Positions 22,591 through 35,486 of a stretch of DNA of 64,000 nucleotides are shown here, one piece after another. Under the pieces are notes generated by a model, which was given only the letters and a program-made list of their open reading frames with translations, was not told the origin of the DNA and ran no database searches. How positions within the stretch are numbered: position 1 is the first letter of the stretch; each line of letters starts with the position of its first letter. The stretch spans positions 464,225,506-464,289,505 of the forward strand of contig NC_085140.1 in assembly GCF_024139115.2 (NCBI RefSeq), written 5' to 3'. Origin of the DNA: Armigeres subalbatus (taxonomy: Eukaryota; Arthropoda; Insecta; Diptera; Culicidae). A program made the position numbers and the translations under genes.

Positions 22591-22913
22591 TGACATTAAA
22601 ATGTTTTGCAATTATTTCAATCTCGAATATTTATAAATTTATTTCCATAAACGTTAAATAATACATTAATATAAAATTTACATATGAAACAAGACGAGCG
22701 CTTGTTCTGAAACACTGAGTCATGAGAATTATGTTCGACGTTATCTTCTTGTTGAGATTTCGATGTGGAGGATCAACGAAAAATTTTGTGTAAGAGAACG
22801 GTATAATATGCCCCCTAAGGCAATACTTTTCAACGTACAAACTTTGTGTTTTGGTAGTTCAACAAGTCAAATGCATTACATGGAGTATTCATATAAAAAT
22901 ATTACTGAGAACA

Positions 22914-24670
22914 GTGGTGTGGCTAAATTATTACTTCCGGTCTTTTACTTACTTAGTATAGTAATATCAAGCATTCGTTCTACATATTACTAATATGGGG
23001 GTAAGCGTGGTGTGTTATAGGATTTAAAAAGAAGATACTACACCAAGTGCACTGGATGACTCAAACGAGGCTAGTATAATGTGGGTAGTCAGGGTTTAAC
23101 TAAATTAGCTAATAGTATAACTTATTTTGCCACGCACCAATTTCAGTATAATTTGTTCTACGAACCAAATTCCTAAGTTCGTTTCAGCATTACTTAGCGC
23201 AAGAGAGGGTTTAAACTCTGCGTTAAACGATTTTATCGGCCGATTCAGGGCGTTATCATAGTGATCAGCACTCATGGAACATTGTTTTAACGCGAATGTC
23301 AGCCGGGTTCGATCAAAAGTGTAAGTTAGTGTAATTAGTTTATATTTTATTTTGGGCATCAAACGTTAGGAGCATGTTTTCAGCGTCGCACAGCCCAGGG
23401 AGGGTGTAAGCTCCAACGGTATAGTGTAGGCCGTCCTCGATTGGGGTCCTGTGGGTCGCATAGTGGTTGTGCTCAGGGCAGTTATGTGTTGAAAGCGGTT
23501 TCAGGGCAGTTAGGATTGAGTTTTAATATAAACAGATGTAGGATTGAACAAAGTTATAACCTTTAAGGTTCATATTGTGGAGACTATGACAGCCAAAGCG
23601 TTGAGGATAAGCTTTTAGTTGAACTGAATTAATTTATCCGATTGAATCCTAGATTGAATAGTAGGTATATATGGACAATAATAGAAACTATATACAGTTA
23701 TCATTTTATTAAGTATTGAGGATATGTTTTGGTTAAGTTGAGTATCAGATGGGCATTTGATATCCATTAATAAGACAGAATTATTAGAACTGTATTTTGT
23801 CTTTGTAGTAAGATTAATTACTTACTAATGTTTTGCGGGCCGGCAGTGAAAGCGGCCCAATTCTTTATCTACCTCTTTCCAGACGACCAGTGATGAAGAA
23901 AATCTTATTGTTCCGTATCAGCAGTGGTATTCTATTCATAACAACCACCGTCAATACAGGAAGTCTGTGTTCAACGTGATTACTTCAAGGACAATCCCAA
24001 CATCTTCTGTGAATTGCAGATAAGTATTGCGTTTATATTTTAATTGCACTGTGCTCGTTCTAATCTGATCGATGAATGAATTCACTTGTCACTAATCAAT
24101 ATCATTAGTAAATTTAAATATTCCGTAGATTAGAAAAGCAAGTGCATATATTTCTATTTTATGCAAATATCACAACTAGGGATCCTACATTCAGAGATAT
24201 GCAACGATGTTGAGCAATCGAATGAGCTGTCGAGCTGAATGAACATTATTGTGCTGCGTGATTCATTATAAGAACAAAAAATACGATTTTGTCAGATAAA
24301 CAATTTGTTTAATTGGCAAGATGAAGTCTCTAGTTTATGCATTACTTGTTCATTTTTACTTTATTCTAGTGATAAGCATGTGACGTTAAGAATCTGAAAT
24401 GCCATTAGCAAGTCGTTCGAGCTCAACATTTGCGCACGCATGCTGCAGCTTTTACGAGTACAGCGTTGCTAATTTCGAAAAGTATTCGCATCTCAATATG
24501 ATCTAATCACAGAAACGGACCCTGGGCTAAGTGAGATCTCGGTCCGGTTGCATCTAAGATCTTGTGCAGTACACGGACGTGTGCCATAGACGTATCGCTC
24601 AGCGGATTTAAATACAACGCAGATAGGCTATGGTCAGAGGGTGCGTTGATTTACAATATTACAAGATTAC
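22914..24670 (+). mobile_element. 1757-bp insertion with an 18-bp target duplication and ATTACAA tail
   Basis: AAAATATTACTGAGAACA occurs at 22896-22913 and 24671-24688 on either side, and the sister element at 47534 lacks the insert. The insert ends in a short TTACAATATTACAAGATTACAA-like tail. Long duplication plus tail indicates target-primed retrotransposition in + orientation. No reverse transcriptase or Pol III boxes were found, so the element is either a truncated non-LTR 3' region or an unknown non-autonomous retroposon. Confidence 0.75.
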
Positions 24671-25165
24671 AAAATATTACTGAGAACACGTAATAAAGCT
24701 TTATTGAAAAGTCGTGAAAACTGGATTTCAAAAGTGCCTGGGCAATACGCCCCACCGTAATCAAACACGTTTCAAAGCCCTTCATTAGTATTTTATCAAT
24801 CCCATAATAAAAGGTTACAAATCCTTATTGCTTGACATTAAAAACCAACATAAGTCCATTTAAGCAGGAGTGAATTACATTTCAATATTGTCCATACAAT
24901 TTGGAAGCAACTGCTGCAGGCTCGCTTCGCTTGTGCAGTTGATAAGGGCATACAATCCTGCCTACGCTGGGGCTTTTGGCCAGTGAAACATGTTTTCGAA
25001 AATTGTACATTTTGAAGATGGAAGCAATTTTATATCATGTTAACCACTGAGAAGTTATTTTGTTGCCCAACTAAGTGTTCCAGTGCAAGTTTTTCGGACA
25101 GTATGCTAGTATTGCTCCAGAATGTTGAGCAAACAAACATGAAAAGTTGCGCTTTTTGCCTAGTT

Positions 25166-25330
25166 CCCCAAACACACGCGACGCGACGGTCGCGACGATT
25201 CTATCGCTGGCGACAACGATTCTGTCGCCATTGGTATAGAAGCGTAAATGAACATTGCCTGAGCGACCCAACGATAGAATCGCGGCGACTATTGTCGCCG
25301 TCGCGGCGATGAAATCGCTTAGGTCTGGGG
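25166..25330. mobile_element. GC-rich palindromic MITE
   Basis: Ends are CCCCAAAC and the complement of CCCCAGAC. Inside, CGCGACGATTCTATCG faces CGATAGAATCGCGGCG, so most of the element can fold back. It lies within the second insertion of TIR element copy A. Confidence 0.55.
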
Positions 25331-25829
25331 AGCCTTTATAAGAGTTTTGCGAGATTTTTTCTCGTCATCTTTTCTCACACTCAATACACTCATAAAAGTT
25401 TGATTTTCCGTGTATAATGTTTGTGTGTGAGTTCTCCATCTGAAAACAAATAGACGTCAAATCATGGCGGGAATCGATTTAGTGTACACGCTTACATGTG
25501 ACTAACAAGTAATGGGTTATATTTGGTAAGTTTCAGTAACAAAATCGATCAACCGAAATGAGAGTGAGTGTGAGAAAAGAAGCGGGCAAATCACAATCCA
25601 CACATAACTCTCTTCAAATTCTTGAAATCGGCAATACATCAAAATTGTAACTTTTGTATTTTGCTATTATTTTATTGTGTAATAGAAAAATACTTCCAAA
25701 TTCACTAGTATAATGGCTTTACAAATATTTATAGGTTCCAACTATTTTCACCCTTAGTTAGTATAGTTTTCTAGAAATCAAGTGGGGCGTTTTGGCCAGG
25801 TGGGGCGCATTATACCGTCTTACCCTAAA

Positions 25830-28600
25830 TTGATTCCAGGCTGATTCTGTGAACGGAAAAAATCAAGGAAAAATGAATATTTAATTTTAGGAGCGCGGCC
25901 GTGAATCAGCGTTTTACCTGCAAATATGCCCAGTGTATTTTGATATCCGGTAAACTTCCGCATTCCAAAAGTGGACTGCATTCTTCGGGTGGACTGCTGG
26001 GTCGCCTCTCATTGTTTTTCTTCGGATCTGTTGAGGACCAATAAGAGTATTCTGGCCGGCTCCACTCTGCCAAACTGCGGTAGTAATGAAATTTTATATT
26101 TCTGATTTTCAGGAATTCGAATAGCGGAGGTAGTGCTGAAAAATAAACAAATAAACATAGTCTTAAATCCGAGATAGTAGGAAGCAAGAAATGCGTCGGA
26201 ATCCATTTGCATGGGAAGAATGACCATTTTGACAATACCGCTATTTTCGTTCTCGGCGTTTATCAATGGGTACGGAAATAACGGTGTTGCCTCAATGATC
26301 CTGCACTCATTAGATACTTACCAAGAGCAATAATCGCACGGATTTTTTTTAAATTTGAAGCATTTCGCTTTTGGGCGCTCATCTCAGCAGCAGCTCCAGG
26401 AAATCATTCATCACTAGGACCGAGGATCACACAGATTTTTCAATTTCTGTACTGGAACCGGTTCTGTCGTATGGTGAATTGGTGCAGGATGATTCGGTGG
26501 AGGGTTGGTGTAGCTCGTACTATTGCTGACCGGCTAGCGATGATGAATGACATGTGTCGATGAATGATGATGTGGAGGCGGATGATGGAAATAGGGTGGC
26601 TTGATTTGCAGCTATATGTCGCCTGGTAGTTCCACTATTCAACTTTATGGGACGCAATCAAAAATACAGCATCCCCCGGAATCTTCCCTTGGGAAGGTGT
26701 ACGCACTATACCTCGATTGTTGTGATGGGAAATGCTCCGACGAATGTTGATCGTTGGCTGAGGGATTTGATGCCAGTAATTATGATAGCGAGGTGCATAC
26801 AGTGGGTGGATCAATGACCGTTTCGATTTCCTCAGCTTTCTTAGGGTACAAAAGAGCAACTTCTACCCGTTCTAATGTAGCTTATTTTTCTGTGAGGGAA
26901 ATTTTAAATTAACACCTTGCACTGAGCAGTTGCATAAAGGAACTGACCAGCAAACTTCAGGGGTTGTGATCTGCCGTTGGGGCATCCGAAGTATTATCTG
27001 TATCTGTATTTTCTGGATATGATACACTGCGCGGCGTTTGTAGTTTCCCAAATGGGTACTTGCACAAAACTTCACGCGGCGAACAACCCGGGAGCAACTT
27101 GACATGTGCAGTACAATGTCACTGTACCCCGAAATTTTGGTCCGGGTGGTCCTGTCAAACTCGAGATTTAGCGAATCATTTCACGAATAGGGCGAAAATG
27201 GAATTGATGTGCAATGCAGAAAAATATTAAATGAAAATCAATCTAAACTTGAATTAATCAAAGGAGAATGGGGCTTCCGTAGCTGAGTATTAAAATGACC
27301 GCCTTAAGGTTGTTGGGGAGGATTACCTCTCGCATAACGGTTTATCGGTTTATCGTTCAGCGGGAATGTCGCCTAACTTGAAAATTTATTGAAATTTTGG
27401 AGGCAGACAATTTTATATTAGGTTTGGAATACAGACATTTTAATATGGAGTACCGCCGTCAGGGGTGACAATGGGTCTGAGGGTGGGAATTGATCAGCGC
27501 CTTCACCGACAGTCAGATGTGCGGATACTAAAATAGTTCAAAAATGTCTCTTTTAATTCAATTTTCTTGTCCTCAGATACATTCAATCTATTTTACAAGC
27601 ATTCCATGTAGTTGAAACAGTGACCCATTCTCATTCCCCATTTGACCATTTGTCACCCGACGGCGGTATCATGAAGACAAAATTAAGAAAGTTGGAAGAA
27701 TGGACACAAAAGATGTAGCTTTAGAAAGTAACACCAGCGGTATTCTAGCGCAAAAGACAGATTCTCCCTATTAATTTTAAAAATAGATACTGAACGCATT
27801 GGCGAATCCTGTAAAATAGAACAGGATTGTAAGTATCCTGGTATATTGGTTAAGAACTGCCCAGTAGAAAATTAGTGGGACATTATTCCTCGATGAGAGC
27901 AAGTTGATACATGCCAAGCAAATCAGGATAAGTCCCTGTGAATATTTTTCAAAGCACAAAATTAACAAAACTAAACTACTAGTAAAACGGAAGCGCGATT
28001 TTCCAAGAAACATATGTAATTTATTTGTGTATCTGTACACAAGTTTATCAAATATAATTTCTCAAATTCAAATATTAGTATTACATAGATCAGTGTGGAC
28101 ATACATAATGAAAAAATGGAATAAAATGGGTGGTAGGTAAAAAACTTTTCCTTCCTCAAAGTGACAATTTTCAATTTTGAAATAATGATCTTTTTCGTTA
28201 ATACATTTTTATAACTTTTTACCGAAAGTTGTTAAATAAATAAGCCATATAATTAATTTCACTAAAACTATTTTTTTATTGAGCAAAGCAAAATAAATTA
28301 TAGAGCAGGTTATTGAGAGTTTCACAATCGACGTTTTCATTTCTGTCTATTATCGTCCTTCCGTGTCGAATACATATCTTTTCAAATATTCTTCAACTGT
28401 TCACCTAAAATTGGCCAAAGAATTGATTAACGAAATAAATCGAGAAATTTTGACATTATTTTATTGTGTTTATCAAGAAATTATTGCTATGTTTGAAATG
28501 TTTGTGAAGAAAGTACAATTCAAAATGTTTTGTAATTAGTATTAAGAATCAAATCATTGGGGCCAAGTGAGCCTGTTGGTTTAAATAAACTAATAAACAA
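25830..28600. other. Mostly unassigned; possible remnant of a - strand gene at 25906-27105
   Basis: On the - strand, 26325-26385 reads MSAQKRNASNLKK... into a strong donor (GTAAGTAT). 25906-26150 reads an open frame after a TTTATTTTTCAG acceptor and ends near a CAG|GTAAAA donor. 26430-27105 has open, histidine/proline- and tyrosine-rich pieces in changing frames. These pieces do not join into one clean reading frame, and I do not recognise them; a decayed gene is possible. Beyond 27300 I see nothing. Confidence 0.25.
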
Positions 28601-31600
28601 ATAAACAAATGAGGATAAAATACCCATTATTAGAAATTTTAAACTACTCATTATTGTTTCATATATCATAAAAAGTGTGTATTTTTTCCTCATTAATGGG
28701 TAATGCGAGGTTTACAGAGTAGGTAGTTTGCCTTTAATCGCTTTAATCCCATTAGGCTTTCTGCGAGCGTGTACGCACATGTACATTTTACTCAGTTTGT
28801 TTGCAACCACGAGTAGCTGTCACGGCAAAATCAAATAGGATTGTTTGCAACCACAACCGTGCATTCGTGTTGGTGAGAAATGTCGACTAGACCCTAATTG
28901 AGATTCTCACGTCCGAATGTGTGAGTGGCGATAAAAGGAAAACAAACACTCCTAGATGGTGCTACTCAGCAAAGTTTGGGTAAAAATGAGTTTCCATATA
29001 ATTTTTGACTCCTTCGCAACCATTGTGATGACTCGATCAATTTTGAGGTTATGAGCAAAAGATATTTTAGTTACTAGATAAAGATTGTCGCTTCGGTTCC
29101 CTTTGTTCTGCTGTCCGAAACATGTGTGGTACATACCTGTCAAATCGTATGGATTTTCCTTCTTTGACATTTAGCTCCCCTATCCTCGCTAGCAAAAGAT
29201 GTTCTTGACAGCGACGACAGCGACAATCTTTATCTAGTAACTAAAATATCTTTTTTATGAGCAGAAGGAAAACAAACATGTATTTACACATGCCGAATTG
29301 CACATCAGTGTGCGAGCGTTGAACGTCACTCATCTCTATTAAATGAAATCATCATGTTGGCGCCAAGAAAGGCGCCGTAATTGTAAAGTGGATTGATCCG
29401 TAGATAAAATGACGCATTCATACACCAAAACAATTGGAAAATATTTGAATCTCATGATTCAATCGTGGTTCAAATCTGCAGAAAATAGAACGGAGCGTTA
29501 TAGGGTAGAATACGGCTTTGGCAGGGTGCGACAGTTGTTGGCACCCTCAACTATATTTGCGTTTTCCAGCAAACATACACTATTTATGAACATAATTTTG
29601 ATTCATTCACACAATTTCAAGTCTAAGCTTTCATTTAAATAAGTTGTTTGTGTAGAAGTAACAAGATTTGATGTGTTAATCACCGAAACAAATTTGCACC
29701 TACGAAATCCTTGCCATTATTGCATTGCCAAAGAAAGCAGCGCATGAAAAGCAAACTATTACTTACTTTTTCGGATGCCCTGTTTCTCCTCTTTATTGCG
29801 TATGACACGACAAATTAGGTACGTAAACTACTTTTTACACTTTATCACCACTTGATTATCACCACAAAGAGCAAATTTATGCAATATTTGCTCTATGTTT
29901 CACTAAATAAAATCGAGACTGTTCGTTTTCTTTGGCAGCAGCACACTTCGGAATAGAGCGGGAGAATGTGTTTGTGAGCATATCAAACACACGCTAAAAA
30001 AATACCAAAAACAAAAAAATCCGGCAATGGCATTTATTAAAAAAAAAGTGTTAACATACAAATGCTTCTATTCAGATTTTTACGCAGACCATGAATTATA
30101 TCAAAAGTCATAGCAACACTGTACTAGTATTTTTACCCTTATGTGGCTGACAGGACCGTTTTCCTTTTGCAACTTCAATACTTCCCAAGCTCATCAAAAA
30201 AATCATAACCATCCCCGTTCCTACATAGCGCATTTCAACCATAAATAATTGCCTACTTTTAGGGTATTATCTATTATTCAACTGTGAAACGTAGTGTAAG
30301 AATGGGGTGGCTCCAGCGGCTGGATAGGACAATGCTGCCCATTATTCAATATATGAAGACTCACGAGGTGGAAAATATTGTTAATATACTATACTATTAG
30401 AACCGACGAGCTTCGTTTCGCCTAAAACTGATTAATTAAATATTTGTTACATTATTTAAAAGACGGTCCATTTTTTAGATTAATTTTCGATTAAAGCAGA
30501 AATTTGTACTTCATTTGTATGGGAGTCCCCCTTCCAGAAGAGTAGGGGTCTAATACCATCATAAGAATCTTCATCGTTTCCAAAAACCTTTACATACAAA
30601 TGTTCATACCGTTTCCTAGTCTATAAAGGCAGACAGACAAAAACTCATTCTTATGTGTATAGATTTGGTTTTACGTAGTTATGTCGAGCGGTCGTATCTT
30701 GTACACAACTACCATGATTTTTTTTTGATGAAACAAACATATCATGTAAGGATCGCAAAGAGCAAGTTGTTTATTTCAAACTGTTTGATAGACTTTTAGC
30801 ATTACAAAACTCTAAGACTCTAAGACTCTAAGGCATTACAAAAGACAAAAAATGTAAATCTTGGCAGCGAACAAAAAGCATATAAATTCTCTTCTCTAAA
30901 ATGGCCAACATTATTCAAATAGGTTGAAAATTGTAAAAGTTATGAAACGGTCAATATCTGGGTACACGGGTGCCCTATCTGCCATTCACGTCTGTTTTTT
31001 GTTGGCCGCATAAGGGTTAAATTTGTTTTGCAATGTGTTTAAATGCTTTTGCCTATCTGTCTACATGACATAAAATTGATTCCAAGGCTAAAAATTCATG
31101 TTTTGCCTTAAACCAGTTTTGATAAACAATAAGTTTGTTCCAAAATTGAGTGAAGGGAGATGAGCGTGCGGCCGATTAATATGAATGAATTTTACTACTG
31201 GAGAATATAAACAACCCGCATTTGGCACCAATACATTACCAGTTTTCTACTTCCATGTCTTGTTGCTAAAGGGAGCAAACTCATTGCTGATAATAGAAAT
31301 TGCTGTGCCAACAGAAGAAACGTTAACCTGTTACTTTATATTAAATTTACTGAGTTTGTGGTAAAAGCTGTTATATTTAGTGAACACCAACCATCAAAGA
31401 AAGAGCATACAAATGTATACCAGTTAAACTGTACCCGTGTTTTAGTGTAATTACTCATTATTTTTATCATTCAATTTGGCGAATGTCTTAGACTGCCAAG
31501 AATAGGTATTTTCCCCTACCAGTTTTATTTTTTTGACATTTGACTGGTATAAAAAGTGAATCTAGAACAGCCTGCTGGGAAAATGAATTTTTCAGATTCA

Positions 31601-34600
31601 TATTCAAACTGACAACCCCGAACGATTTGAATCACTGCTGATTTTACCCTAAGTTCAACACCGGATGAAAGGGAGCTTGAGGAGATCCTTTTAATGTTGG
31701 TGAAGCATGATTTACCTATATATGGGTAAATGAGATTACCCATATTTGGATGGAAAAATTAAACATTTTCGTTCCTCAGTCAAGAACATCAGTGCGCTCC
31801 TCGGTCATGGTTCTTATTCGATTTGGAAAAATTTGAAATACTTGATGTTTTTTGTTATTAACTGGTGAATAATCAACTGAGTAAGTAATGATAATGGCTA
31901 GAAGCATTTTATTTCTACTTTACGTGTACATTTCCTTTCGTAATTTCAGATTTTGCTTCCGGCCGGACATCGACTACTGGAAAACTGCAGTCGGTAGTAA
32001 TGGAAGCTACCTTGCGAGTAAATACATCCTATACATGCTGAACAGAAAATTCGGTGGAAGGTGGATTTATAGCGAATCCAGATTCAAGCGAGGAATGTTA
32101 TTTCAAATTAAAACATTTTAAATGTACGTAGAGTCCTATAAGAAGAGTAACGTCATGTGCCACGTTTGACAGGTCTCCTGCTCGTTTGGAACGCGCATTT
32201 GTATGGAACTGACAGACGATTCTGTTCCAATTCTGACACTTGACGACACTGTTATTATAGTCACTGTAAATGTACGGTGGGCAACATATCCGCGTCCGTG
32301 CTACCGGTCAACAATCATCAAAATGTCGGTCGGCCGTGGAATACGATGCAACAATAAGCAGGCCAGAATTAGATGCTACATAGGTGAGCAGCAGCTAACA
32401 ACAAGCGCCATAATATACAGCTTCAGAAAATGGTAATTCTTTGTACTTAGTACATTGTAACATACTTTCCATAAATAAAAATGATTTTGGTCACGTTAAA
32501 TATTTTATAAACATTATTTTCGTTTGATATTAAGAAATAAGAATATACAAAATGCAGTTTTGAATCCCTTATTAGAAAGGGCCTCCTGGTAAAAGCTCAA
32601 AAAAGTACCTAAATATGGGTAATATTCACCTATAAACTGTTCCCACACTGAAACACCCAAATATGGGTAAACGGTGATTCATCCATATCTACACTGAGAG
32701 CAGCTTTACAGTTAAAATTACTATATTGTACACTGAAAAAAGTTCCGTGGTAAAAACTACTATTTTGTAGACTACGCTCTGTTTTCAAAACTACCATGAA
32801 ATTTCAGTAAATTATACCATGGTTTCAGAGAAATTCACCACTGTTTTAGTTCTTGTGACAACGTTCCGCATGGGTCACAGTTGATTTTTACTGCCCACAT
32901 GGTAAAATCAAACGGGTTTGTTTTCTGCTGAAAATCGTCGGTGCATATTCTTAAAATAACCCTCGGAATAGTAGTTTCAACTGCAATATTTTTTTGTGTG
33001 TAGGGTTAAATTAAATACACAACGCCACTAGATTTGTGCAGACTACGTATTATGATTATATTAAAAACAACGAACTTTCAATTTTACTATGGGCTTCGAA
33101 ATAAACATAGCGGTCAAATTTATTATGGTTTCTATTTATTTCGACAACAATTCAGTACCTATAAATAATACTATGCAGGATGTTTAAAATGAAAACAAAC
33201 TCGCAGTAAATTATGCTGATATGGGAAATTAGTTTCGTGACAATTCGATTGCATTAGAGAGAGGTTTTGTTTTGTTTTACTGTTTATGATGTTTATATTT
33301 ACTGTATGTAACTTAGTAAGCGAATAATTTGACTTAATATAACTTAAATATAGGACTTAAAGAAAAAATCCTGTGCAATTGTGGCATCTTGACATAATGA
33401 CGATGAGGTTCTTCACGAACCGATCATACCCAATTTCTTGAAGCGGATTCCCTTCTTTCCTGCTGCAGCAACAGCTGAACCATAGCCACAAGAATTAAAT
33501 CTGGATTCACACTAAATCGTGCACCCGATGATGATGTCCTCCGAATCCAAATTCGGCACATCGGCATTTCAGATGTACAACACACGCTAAAATGTTTAAA
33601 CAAATTTTTTTTTATCACCGCCTTTAAAATGGTGTTACCAAAAACACATACCATTAATTCATGACCATCCAGTACTTTAAATTCAAACAAACTAAACTCC
33701 TCATTTTTTAATTTTTAATCTTTTCAGCAGGCTTTTCAGCGAATCAATCGTGAGCGTCACAACCTTGGTCAACGCAATATGGCAGCTTGACGCTAGATGT
33801 TTTAACAATTTTCTCCACCATAATTCATTATTATTTCAACCATGCGCATAGTAAAATTGAATTGGGTGAATTTATACCAATAAAATAAATATTTATTTTG
33901 ACAAAAAATTGAATTAGTAATTTTGACAATGATTTCATAATTAAAATTACCTCAACATTGGTTTCAGTGTAGGTATGTGCACTTTTTGGGGATTTTGACA
34001 TAGTTGTTTCATAAGGGCCGAAGTCGCAAATGTAAACAAATCGAGTTTATGTCATAGATCGAACCTCCTGGAAATGTACTATATATAGCATATTCAAAAT
34101 GGTACAAAATGTTGTTTTTTTGCTGTAAAAACAGAGAAATACAGAAGGGTGATATTACATTTCCGTTGGAATTTTTTTCTCGGTGCGATTGCGCCCCGTT
34201 TTCTCCATGGCAGCAAAAGGGCTAAACTGTGTTTCATTTTTGCATTATGACACGTTCTTGCATCAAAAACACATGTGAGCAAAATGGCTAAACGGTACTT
34301 TGAAAACACAACGGGGCGATGCAAACAGGCGATACTGACAAACAGGTTGACAGCCGGGCGTGGAATTTGGGCGAAAAGGATGTTGTCAAAAACATTATGG
34401 CGCATTTCTGAAGGGCGCAAGTGTACACTGTTAGAAAAAAAGGACGACTAATTCTTTAATCATATTTTCAAATCGAAATAAATCCGAAGAAAATTTTATT
34501 TATATGTGGATTCAATGATTAGATATGGATGAACTTCATGCAAACTATTAACATTTAAAATAACATCTACTCTTTGGAATATAATTGAAAATATGTCATG

Positions 34601-35288
34601 GAACATTCCAACCCATTTTTCTCCATTCGAGCTCATTGCGACATTGGCCCTTATGAAACAACTGTGTCGATTTAAGGTATTCTTCACCCATATTTGGGTG
34701 AACTGAAGTAAGAGTGTGAGTCAACTCAATGTTTTGACCAAAACAAAGATGTCTTGGTAATACCATTTATCTGTCAAACGCTGAGATCTCAAGTCAAACG
34801 TAAGTGTGTACATTGCCAATCATATCTAATACATTTTCTCAGCAAAGAAAGTTTAAAATTATTTACAATTTACGGTATTATTCGCACATATTAGAATGCA
34901 TTGTACCTACTGAGTGAGTATAGAACAAGACACGATATGTTCATAAATATTACCAACCTTATGTATTCAATTTTGGAAATTCTATGTGATCCATTTGGCT
35001 CACATTTGATTTTGAAGATTAGGATATTTTAATTTGTGGTATATTTAACCAGTACTATTCTTTATGTGTTGCTTTTAAAGCATAATCTAACAAATACATA
35101 TTATTTAATTATACATCACCATTATTATTTGGAGGCACCGCAAACACAAAACAAGAAAAAGTAATTGCATTTATGACTACGTCATTATTTTACATATTGT
35201 AATTATGGGTTAAGATTTGAAAAAAGAACCTTACTTGTAAATAATATATAGCTATTGAAAATATATAAAAATGTGTTTGTTTTTACAG
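28600..35288. other. Non-coding stretch upstream of dlg5's first coding exon, with MITE relics
   Basis: Apart from the Helitron at 30397-30663 it holds fragments with palindromic ATGGGTA/TACCCAT or ATGGGTGAA words (28620-28710, 31715-31750, 32610-32830, 34684-34720). The 5' untranslated exon and promoter of dlg5 should lie here or further left, but I could not place them. Two short + strand segments with splice-like edges (31951-32000, 32250-32392) are unproven. Confidence 0.4.
30397..30663 (-). mobile_element. Helitron-like element, - strand copy
   Basis: Read on the - strand it starts TCTATACACATAAGAATGAG, shares the body of the element at 41830-42082 (GTCTGTCTG, TATAGACT, GGTTTTTGG, CTCCCATACAAATGAA), and ends CGTCGGTTCTAA. 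It is flanked by A before TC and T after CTAA, the Helitron A/T insertion signature. It has no coding capacity. Confidence 0.75.
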
Positions 35289-35298
35289 AGAGAGCAAC

Positions 35299-35486
35299 AT
35301 GGCATCGAGCGAAAATAATAGTGATGAAGGTGGAACGTCATTTGTAAGCAATGGAATTATTTAAACTAATTATATATTTTTAGGGACGGTAGCTGGATAT
35401 GAGCACATGATTCAAATTGAATATTTAAAGGAAAAATATCGGGATGTTGTGTCGAAACTTAAAAATGTATCAAATGATAAAGAAAG
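35299..35486 (+). CDS. dlg5: dlg5 coding exons 1 and 2 with a 54-bp intron
   Basis: The exon enters through TTTTTACAG at 35280-35288 and starts at ATG 35299, reading MASSENNSDE. The only frame-compatible donor is GAAG|GTGGAA at 35329/35330. The stronger-looking GTAAGC at 35344 would leave a 40-bp intron and put a stop in the next exon. Exon 2 (35384-35486) encodes TVAGYEHMIQIEYLKEKYRD, the start of the coiled coil, and ends at AAAG|GTACGT. The first codon spanning the intron is GGG. Confidence 0.8.

Larger units (their letters stand above)
22788..25825. mobile_element. TIR element, family 2 copy A (interrupted by insertions)
   Basis: The left end is a decayed version of GGGTAAGACGGTATAATATG; the right end, ATTATACCGTCTTACCC at 25809-25825, is intact and followed by TA. 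The body matches the copy at 47534-49155 in the same order. Two insertions interrupt it, at 22914-24670 and about 25149-25636. The body is non-coding. A TA duplication and such TIRs would fit a Tc1/mariner-driven non-autonomous element. Confidence 0.75.

Noticed and set aside
27268..27330. tRNA- or SINE-like A-box sequence (CTTCCGTAGCTGAGT)
   Set aside because: No matching B box or tRNA fold follows it at the expected distance.
14078..35329. Joining the candidate exons at 14078-14848 to the dlg5 exon at 35289
   Set aside because: In the required phase the dlg5 exon reaches a stop codon after nine codons.
35330..35344. Using the GTAAGC at 35344 as the donor of the first dlg5 intron
   Set aside because: It would give a 40-bp intron, and the next exon would meet TAG in that phase; the GTGGAA donor at 35330 keeps the frame.
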